Shown one piece after another: positions 1-5,997 of a stretch of 5,997 nt of DNA; within the stretch, counting starts at the first letter, position 1; each line of letters opens with the position of its first letter. The notes under the pieces were generated by a model that searched no databases, was not told where the DNA came from, and saw only the letters and a list, made by a program, of their open reading frames with translations. Made by a program: the position numbers and the translations under genes. Source of the stretch: Desulfobacterales bacterium (GTDB lineage: Bacteria; Desulfobacterota; Desulfobacteria; Desulfobacterales; Desulfobacteraceae); contig JAKSBB010000338.1 of assembly GCA_022361315.1 (NCBI GenBank), positions 1 to 5,997 of the forward strand, given 5' to 3'.

Positions 1-3000
1 GGAACAGTATGGCTTTCAACAAAGAGCCGGCACTTAAATCAAATCCTTCCTGATGGCGCTTGATCTTATCTTCCATGGCAGCCATGCGATCCTTCGGGGG
101 CAGGCCGGAAACGTCCGTAACAGTCAACACCCTGGCCCCGGTTTCCGGTGTCGCATCCGCAATAGAGGCGGACCAGGCCCCGTCATCTCTGGCGAACTGA
201 AGCCTAAGGGCATCATGCTGTGTCAGCATGGCGGAAAACACCCAGCCCAGCATACCGGCATCCCAGGTATCGGAAATCCGGACAACCAGATACTGATTAA
301 AATGATGGGGATCGATACACGGGGCTGAGAAAAGGCGTTCCATCATCGGTGTCAGCGGTACTGCTCCGGTGATGATACCCTGCTCCGCTGCCAAATGTTT
401 CCTGACACCGGCCGCCCTGGCGAGTTCCCCAAGGGTCTGGTGTTCAAAAATCTGCTTTACGGTAAAGGAAAGTCCTTTGTCCGATGCCCTGGATATCACC
501 CGGATACTGATGATGGAATCCCCACCCAGGGCAAAGAAGTTGTCATTGATCCCCACACGCGGCACCCCGAGGGTTTCCGCCCATATTTGTGCCAGGATCT
601 TTTCATTGCGGGTTCCGGGCGCCGTATAAGCATTTCCCGACTGGGACAATACGGGCACGGGCAGGGCTTTGCGGTCGATCTTGCCGTTCGGGGTCAGGGG
701 CAGTTCATCCATGAAAACAATAAAGGCCGGGATCATATAATCCGGCAGAATAGTTCTCAAAAAGGCCCGGACATCGGCTTCTTCCGGGCGCTGGTCCGGA
801 TCGATGGGGACCACATAGGCGGCCAGCTGTTTGTTGCCCGGCTGGTCTTCACGGGCAAGGACCACGGTTTCGTTCACCAGTTCATGCCGGCTCAGAACGG
901 ATTCGATTTCCCCCAGCTCAATGCGGAATCCCCGGATCTTCACCTGATGGTCAATGCGCCCTAGAAACTCAATGTTCCCGTCGGGAAGACAGCGGCAAAG
1001 ATCGCCGGTTTTATAGATGCGGCTGCCGGGCCTCTCACTGAAGGGATTGGGAATAAAGACCGCTTTTGTGAGATTCGGGCGGTTCAGGTATCCCCGGGCA
1101 AGGCCGATACCGCTCACCGTAAGTTCCCCGGGAACGCCTAAGGGAACAAGGGCCCCGTTTCCGTCCACGATATAGGATTTGGTATTGGCAATGGATTTAC
1201 CCAGCAGCACACGCCCGTTGCCTGCCGCCATATCGCACCGCCAGTTCAGGGAATCGATTGAATTTTCAGTGGGGCCGTATGTGTTGTACAGATATGCCGT
1301 ATCAAATAGAGCCTCAAACTTGCGGGCAATGTCCGCAGTGAGTTTATCGCCGCCGCTGACAACGGTATGCAGGCTTCTCACCTTTTCGATGCCGGATTTC
1401 TTAAGCACCGTTAAAAATACGTCCAGCAGGACGGGGGGCATGTTGATTTTGGTGATGCCGTAAGTCTCAATGGTGGTAATGAGATAGTCCGCAATATTGT
1501 CCGTCACCGCAATATTGCTGGGGGCCATGATAAACTTCGCCCCCACCCACAGGGGCAGGAGATATTCCTCGGTGGAACCGTCAAAACTATAGGGCCGGTA
1601 ATGAACGGCCACATCTTCGGTGTTCAGCCCGTAAATCCCCTGCCAGAAGGAAAGCCGTGCACACACGGACCGGTGTTCGATCATCACCCCTTTGGGTCTG
1701 CCCGTGGTGCCGGAGGTATAAATCACATAGCACATATGATCCGGCGTGGTGTCATTTACCACATTTTTCGAATCTTCCGCGTCAATGTGCACCCAGTCGG
1801 TGTCCATGCACACGGGCCGGGCCTGGGTATCCGGCAGGGACGCCAGCAGCCGGTCCTGGGTCAGGATGATGGGGGCGTTTGTATCCTCCATGATATAGGC
1901 GATACGGTCCGCGGGATAGGAGGGATCCAGAGGTACATACGCACCGCCGGCCTTTAATATACCCAGCACCCCGGTGATCATCTCAAAGGAACGTTCCATA
2001 TACAGGCCCACCAGGACATCGGGTCCCACACCGAGTTTCTGCAGATAATGGCCTGTGCGGTTGGCCCGTTCATTTAATTCCCGGTAGGTCAGCACACCAT
2101 CCTGAAACACAACGGCCGGGGCATCGGGTGTCTTCAGGACATTTGCCTCAAACCGTTCGTAAATCAGGATATCATCCGGAAAATCCGCAGAGGTGTGATT
2201 AAACTCAGTTAAGAGTTGCTCTTTTTCCTCCCGGGGTAAGATGGATAGTCTGGACAGGGGTTTGTCCGGTGTGTCGGCAATATCGGCCAGAAGTTCCAAA
2301 AAGTGCCCGACACTTCTTTCAATGGTGGTCCGGTCGAATAAATCGCTGTTGTACTGGAACCGGGCCGTGATCTTATCCGTTTCCGCGATCATGGACAGTG
2401 TCAGATCGAACTTTGCCACCTCATAATCAATGTCATAGGGGGAAAAGTGCAGCCCGCCGGTGTCGAACCGGCCACCGGAGGCCGTGGCGGTGCCGTCGGA
2501 AACATTGTAGAGATCAAACATCACCTGGAACAGCGGAGACTGGCTCATGCTGCGCTCCACATTCAGTACGTCGGACTGAATCAGCCGTTCAAAGGGCAGA
2601 TCCTGATTTTCGTAGGCCGAAAGGACATTCTCTTTCACCCGAACCAGAAAGTCCGAGAATCTGGGATCTTCACTCAGATCCGCCCGCAGGGCCAGGGTGT
2701 TGACGAAGAATCCGATCAATTCCTCGGTCTGCACATGGGTACGGCCGGCCACGGGTGAGCCGATGACAATATCCGTCTTGCCGCTGTAGCGGGACAGCAG
2801 GGTGGCAAAGGCTGCGTACAGGGTCATGAAAAGGGTGACCCCGGATTTCCGGCTCAATGTGTTCAGGCGGCCGGTCAACTCAGGCCCAATGGTAAAGGGC
2901 ACAACCCCGCCGTTAAAGGTCTGTACCGGCGGGCGGGGACGGTCCGTTGGCAGCTCTGTTGACAGGGGAATACCGGCAAGCTGGTTCTCCCAATACTTCA

Positions 3001-5997
3001 GTTGACGGGCAAACACGTCCCCGTTCAGGGTTCGCCGCTGCCAGGCGGCAAAATCCGCGTACTGGATGTCCGGTGACCTGAGGGGCGAGGGCTTGTTCAG
3101 GGCATAGGCCCCGTAGAGCGCCGCAAATTCTTTGAAAAAGACACCGACGGACCAGCCGTCGAAGACAATGTGATGCAAGGTGACCATCAGGAGCTGTTCT
3201 TCGTCAGCCATACGGACAAGCATCGCACGGATGAGGGGGCCGTCCGACAGATCGAAGGGGGTCAAACTCTCTTCCGAGACGATTCCGGCAACCTTTTCCT
3301 CCCGGTCTTCTTCCGGAAGCTCGGCGATATCCATCAGGGTGAGCCCCACCTTGAGTTCCGGCAGGATGATCTGCAGGGGTGCGGATGCCTCTCCTGCGGC
3401 AGCATCCCCGTCCGGATCATTTACCTGATCGTTTGTCAGGCCGTTTAAAGGGTCACGGAACACCGTCCGGAGGACTTCGTGGCGCCGTATGATCTCATTG
3501 ATGGCACGGTTCACCGCCGGTACATCGATCTTTCCAGCCACTCTGAAGGCAATGGGAACATTGTATGAGGCAAACGCCCCCCCTTCAAACTTATCCAGAA
3601 ACCACAGCCGCTGCTGGCCGAAAGAGAGTTCCAGAGGCTTCTCCCGGTCAACCGCCGGGATGGCATTGTACCCTGCAGACCGGTTCTGCATCAGATCCTC
3701 AAGGTAACGGCTTAACCCTGCGATGGTGGGGTGATTGAATATGCCTGTGATGGGCAGCTCCGTTTTGAACGCCTTTTGAATGCGGGAAATCACAACGGTG
3801 GCCAGCAGGGAATGCCCCCCCATCATGAAAAAATCATCGTGGATGCTGATATTTTCCGTTTTCAGCACATCGCTGAATATCCCGGCCAGCATCTTCTGGG
3901 TCTTGGTTTCAGGGGCGACAAAGGCCTGCTCCCGGATGAGTGACGGGTCCGGTGCCGGCAGGGCGTGGCGGTCGATTTTACCGTTGGGGGTCAGGGGCAT
4001 GGCCTCCAGCCACACAAAGGGCGCCGGAATCATGAAATCCGGAAGTGCCGTCTTCAGGTGGGCACGCAACTCACTCTGGGTGGGCAGATGTTCTGCCGCA
4101 TCCCGGACTTCCTCTGGGGTTACATAAGCCACCAGCTGACGCTCGCCGTTACCCGATTTCCGGACGTCTACCAAGGCATCCCGGACCTGTCCGTGTGCCC
4201 GGAGTACGGCTTCAATCTCACCCGGCTCAATCCTGAACCCTCTGATTTTAACCTGGTGATCCATGCGTCCCAGAAATTCGATATGCCCATCCGGCAGATA
4301 CCGGCAGAGATCACCGGTTTTGTAGATACGGCGGTAATCGTCCTCCCCCTCGGATGCAAAGGGATTGGGAATGAATTTTTCTTCGGTGAGATCCGGACGG
4401 TTTAAGTACCCCTTGGCCAGGCCTACCCCCGCGATATGCAGTTCACCGGGTACCCCCACCGGCACCGGCTGGAGATGCCGGTCCAGAATATAGAGCCGGG
4501 TGTTGGCGATGGGTTTCCCTATGGGTAACCTGTCTATTGATAACCGATCGGGGTTACCGCCGTCATACCGCATGCCCGAAGCACAGACCGTGCCTTCCGT
4601 GGGACCATATGCATTGATAAAAATCCTGTTTTCCGACCAGATGGCGGCAAGTTCAGGGGGACAGGCCTCACCGGCCACAACAATGGTTGAAAGGGTGGTA
4701 AGCCTTTCCGGTGTCATCACGGCCAGGGCGGTGGGTGGCAGGGTCACGTGGGTGACAGCGTGACGGACCAGGGTCTCTTCCAGCGCGTCCCCCGGCATCA
4801 ATTCCGATTTAGATGCCAGACAGAGTGCTGCGCCCGAACAGAGCGCCATGGCGATCTCAGAAATGGAGGCGTCAAAGCTCATGGAGGCAAACTGCAGCAC
4901 CCGGGATGACGGTTCCACACCAAACAGCCGAATCTGTGCCCGGGCCAGATTTGGCAGCCCCCTGTGCCGGATCATCACCCCTTTGGGCTTCCCTGTGGAG
5001 CCCGAGGTATAAATCACGTAGGCCAGATCCGCAGCGGTTACGCCGCAGGAAAAGTTTTCACCCTCCTCATTATCGATGGCGGAGGCTTCGGCATCCAGAC
5101 AGATCACCTTTGCATCGTGTTCGGGCAAGGCGTCCAGGCGTTGAATCTCCGTCACGATCACGGGGGCTGCCGAGTCATCCAGCATATAGCGGATACGGTC
5201 TTCCGGGTATGCCGGATCCACCGGCACATAGGCGCCGCCGGCTTTTAAAATGCCGAGTATTCCTAGCACCATATTGACGGACCGTTCCATACAGACGGCC
5301 ACCCGGGTGCCGGGCCCGACCCCGGCCTTTCGAAGATATTGCCCGATCTGGTTGGCACGTTGGTTTAGGGCGGCATAGGAGAGTTCTTCCTCCCCGAAGA
5401 TGATTGCCGTGGCCCCGGGCGTTTTCTCCGCCTGGGCCTCCATCAGCTGATGCAGGCAGATCCCGTCCGGGAACTCTGTTTGGGTATCGTTCCATCCCTC
5501 AAGGACTTCCCGGCGATCAGCGTCTGTGAACAACGGCAGCCGGGATATTTTCCGGCCCGGATCTTCCGCAATCCCCAGGAGCAGGGTGTTGAAGTGTCCT
5601 GCCATACGGGCAATGGTATCGCGCCGGTACAGACCGGTGTCGTATTTGAAGAAAAACTGGAATGCTTCAAGGTCGAGAACCTCCAGGGCCAGATTAAAAT
5701 CCTCCTCCTGCTGAATGCTCAGTATCGGTTCCAGGGTGAAGCCGGCGGATTCGTCCCGGGCATCAGCAAGGTTTTTATCAAAGCCTTTCGCCCAGTTTTG
5801 CAGCACAAAGCTGGTCTGGAACAGTGGCGTGTCGCTGCTGCCCCCCCACCCTGTTTCCCTCAGAGACTTCACCATTTCGGGAAAGGGATACTCCTGGTGT
5901 GTTAAGGCCTCCATACCGGCCTTGTGGAGCTGTTGCATCAATTCGGTAAAGGTAATATCCTCCGACAGGTCGGCACGAATGGGCACCATATTAATAA
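1..5997 (-). CDS. Non-ribosomal peptide synthetase, internal fragment, (C)-A-PCP-C-A-PCP-(E)
   Basis: This is one uninterrupted minus-strand frame (codons from base 5995 to base 2, 1998 residues) that runs off both edges, so neither start nor stop is visible. I translated it end to end and found no stop and no frameshift. It is a modular megasynthetase: each adenylation domain activates an amino acid as aminoacyl-AMP, loads it on the phosphopantetheine arm of the next carrier domain, and condensation domains join the residues. The last visible domain starts an epimerization domain, which inverts the second residue on its carrier. NRPS enzymes act in the cytoplasm or at the inner membrane face. 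Motifs seen include YTSGSTGKPKG and YTSGTTGRPKG, two NGKIDR motifs, GGHS and GGDS carrier sites, and HHIVFDG. No thioesterase or other release domain is present, so the chain continues downstream. The product peptide cannot be named from this fragment. Confidence 0.97.
2..367 (-). other. Epimerization domain E, N-terminal part (aa 1877-1998)
   Basis: This is the beginning of an epimerization domain, a relative of the condensation fold that interconverts L- and D-aminoacyl or peptidyl groups on the preceding carrier. It opens with GAVPLTPMMERLF, which corresponds to the usual E-domain opening LTPIQxWFF. The near-diagnostic DPHHFNQ follows (His at aa 1897 and 1898), then HDALRLQF (from aa 1927) and GFDLSAGSLLKAILF at the edge. 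The catalytic HHxxxDxxSW motif lies beyond base 1, so activity cannot be confirmed. A plain condensation domain is the alternative, but DPHHFNQ, the LTP opening and the GGDS carrier just before it all favour E. Confidence 0.9.
416..622 (-). other. Peptidyl carrier domain PCP2, epimerization-type (aa 1792-1860)
   Basis: This carrier holds the second module's residue. The phosphopantetheine serine is aa 1827 (bases 515-517) in NDNFFALGGDSIISIRVISRA. Asp before the serine (GGDS) followed by Ile is the form typical of carriers that present their substrate to an epimerization domain, in contrast to GGHS in PCP1. The start of an E domain directly downstream agrees with this. The domain starts at APGTRNEKILAQIW and ends near EHQTLGELAR, the normal size. 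Confidence 0.95.
662..2161 (-). other. Adenylation domain A2, substrate unassigned, possibly basic (aa 1279-1778)
   Basis: This domain activates the residue of the second module and loads PCP2. Motifs: A1 LTYRELNERAN, A2 LKAGGAYVPL, A3 YTSGTTGRPKG (aa 1426-1436), A4 YSFDGSTEEYL, A5 NTYGPTENS, A6 GELTVSGIGLARGYL, A7 YKTGDLCR, A8 GRIDHQVKIRGFRIELGEIE, A9 LPDYMIP, and A10 PLTPNGKIDR with Lys-1772. Pocket residues are D1472, G1473, E1476, N1518, V1546, G1548, T1572, I1580, D1581 and K1772, giving DGENVGTIDK. Asp-1472 is the conserved residue that binds the alpha-amino group, so an alpha-amino acid is expected. Glu at 239 and Asp at 331 could pair with a basic side chain (Orn, Lys, Arg), but Asp at 331 also occurs in other codes, so this is weak. 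The loops between pocket anchors are about 3 to 7 residues longer than in A1, so the alignment is less certain here. Confidence 0.93.
2237..3637 (-). other. Condensation domain C2, complete, LCL-like (aa 787-1253)
   Basis: This domain joins the chain on PCP1 to the aminoacyl group on PCP2. Motifs in order: C1 ELSFGQQRLWFLDKFE (from about aa 789), C2 RRHEVLRTVF, C3 HHIVFDGWS (His-941, His-942, Asp-946, Gly-947; the second His is the proposed catalytic residue), C4 YADFAAWQR, C5 GSPVAGRTHVQTEELIGFFVN, C6 NQDLPFERLI and C7 RSMSQSPLFQVMF. No epimerization domain lies before it, so an L-donor is expected, and the HHxxxDGWS and SYNVP forms agree with the LCL subtype. Between C2 and C3, roughly aa 848-873, there is an Asp/Ala/Gly-rich stretch longer than in most C domains I know. 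The active-site motif is complete, so the domain is probably functional. Confidence 0.94.
3692..3916 (-). other. Peptidyl carrier domain PCP1 (aa 694-768)
   Basis: This thiolation domain carries the residue activated by A1. The 4'-phosphopantetheine attachment serine is aa 729 (bases 3809-3811) in the motif DDFFMMGGHSLLA. The domain has the usual size of about 75 residues, starts after the A10 linker (APETKTQKMLAGIF) and ends in the helix GLSRYLEDL. His before the serine (GGHS) is the form usually found in carriers followed by a condensation domain, which fits the C2 domain that begins about 20 residues later. The residue before GGHS is Met, where Leu is more common; this is a mild variant. 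A phosphopantetheinyl transferase, not in this window, would be needed for activation. Confidence 0.94.
3959..5461 (-). other. Adenylation domain A1, predicted aromatic amino acid (Tyr or Phe) (aa 179-679)
   Basis: This domain activates the amino acid of the first visible module with ATP and passes it to PCP1. Motifs in order: A1 LSYAALNQRAN (from aa 205), A2 LKAGGAYVPV, A3 YTSGSTGKPKG (aa 329-339), A4 FDAS, A5 NAYGPTEGT, A6 GELHIAGVGLAKGYL, A7 YKTGDL, A8 GRMDHQVKIRGFRIEPGEIE, A9 LPDFMIP, and A10 PLTPNGKIDR with the catalytic lysine at aa 673. Pocket residues aligned to GrsA are D375, A376, S379, T418, V439, A441, A462, V470, C471 and K673, giving DASTVAAVCK. Spacing between the pocket anchors up to Cys-471 matches GrsA exactly. 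The code differs from the GrsA phenylalanine code (DAWTIAAICK) mainly by Ser in place of Trp at position 239. I recall this Ser variant as a tyrosine code, so Tyr is favoured and Phe remains possible. Confidence 0.93.
5519..5995 (-). other. Condensation domain C1, C-terminal part (aa 1-159)
   Basis: This is the C-terminal third of a condensation domain, which forms the peptide bond between the upstream acyl or peptidyl chain and the residue loaded by the following A1-PCP1. The window opens inside motif C5 (INMVPIRADLSED). Then come a C6-like segment HQEYPFPEMVKSL (about aa 34-46) and a C7-like segment TPLFQTSFVLQN (about aa 60-71). The catalytic HHxxxDG motif lies beyond the right edge, so activity cannot be judged. 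Both C5 and C6 differ from those of the second condensation domain (NTLALRADLSED and NQDLPFERLI). From memory, NMVPIR together with YPFP resembles C domains that accept acyl or polyketide-type donors more than plain LCL domains, but this subtype call is tentative. Confidence 0.88.

Noticed and set aside
2..367. Reading the last partial domain as an ordinary condensation domain
   Set aside because: The folds are related, but DPHHFNQ, the VPLTP opening and the preceding GGDS carrier fit an epimerization domain better.
395..964. 189-codon plus-strand open frame
   Set aside because: It lies antisense to the A2 and PCP2 coding frame, its translation resembles no protein I know, and the opposite strand carries continuous conserved NRPS motifs. 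It is a shadow frame.
5841..5847. Run of seven C, a possible frameshift site or sequencing error
   Set aside because: The frame is the same on both sides (MVKSLRE before, TPLFQTSF after in the protein), so no frameshift is present. The same holds for the C run at 3577-3583.
4813..5905. Several plus- and minus-strand open frames of 75-154 codons over the A1/C1 region
   Set aside because: All are out of frame with, or antisense to, the open NRPS frame, which explains every base here. Their composition (Arg/Pro/Ser-rich) is typical of translated shadows.
1..5997. Promoters, terminators, RNA genes, CRISPR arrays or mobile elements
   Set aside because: There is no intergenic space in the window, and I saw no direct-repeat array with spacers, no inverted-repeat ends and no RNA-like segment. 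AT-rich patches such as the final TTAATAA are coding (C5 motif).

Overview
The whole window lies inside one very large gene on the minus strand. Read from base 5995 down to base 2, a single frame stays open for 1998 codons with no stop, no start that can be chosen, and no gap between genes. It encodes an internal piece of a non-ribosomal peptide synthetase (NRPS), a multimodular enzyme that builds a peptide on carrier-protein arms. Both ends of the gene lie outside the window. The promoter, ribosome binding site, terminator, release domain and tailoring genes are therefore not visible.

Layout in the direction of translation (right to left, residue numbers counted from base 5995): the C-terminal part of a condensation domain (C1, aa 1-159); an adenylation domain (A1, aa 179-679); a peptidyl carrier (PCP1, aa 694-768); a full condensation domain (C2, aa 787-1253); a second adenylation domain (A2, aa 1279-1778); a second carrier (PCP2, aa 1792-1860); and the start of an epimerization domain (E, aa 1877 to the edge). 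The order is (C)-A-PCP / C-A-PCP-E, so the window holds most of one elongation module and most of a second one that epimerizes its residue.

All core motifs I could check are intact: A1-A10 in both adenylation domains, HHxxxDG in C2, and the phosphopantetheine serine in both carriers. The pocket residues, aligned by eye to the GrsA numbering, read DASTVAAVCK for A1 (an aromatic code, Tyr most likely, Phe possible) and DGENVGTIDK for A2 (not a code I recognise; two acidic positions make a basic side chain plausible). The carrier signatures agree with the layout: PCP1 has GGHS and is followed by an LCL-like C domain, whereas PCP2 has GGDS and is followed by E. The inferred product segment is ...-L-aromatic-D-Xaa-....

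Organism: a bacterium of moderately high G+C by eye. The intron-free frame and the bacterial-style modular NRPS support this, but nothing here fixes the taxon. The enzyme architecture is a known class. What is potentially new is the peptide and the A2 substrate, not a new kind of system.
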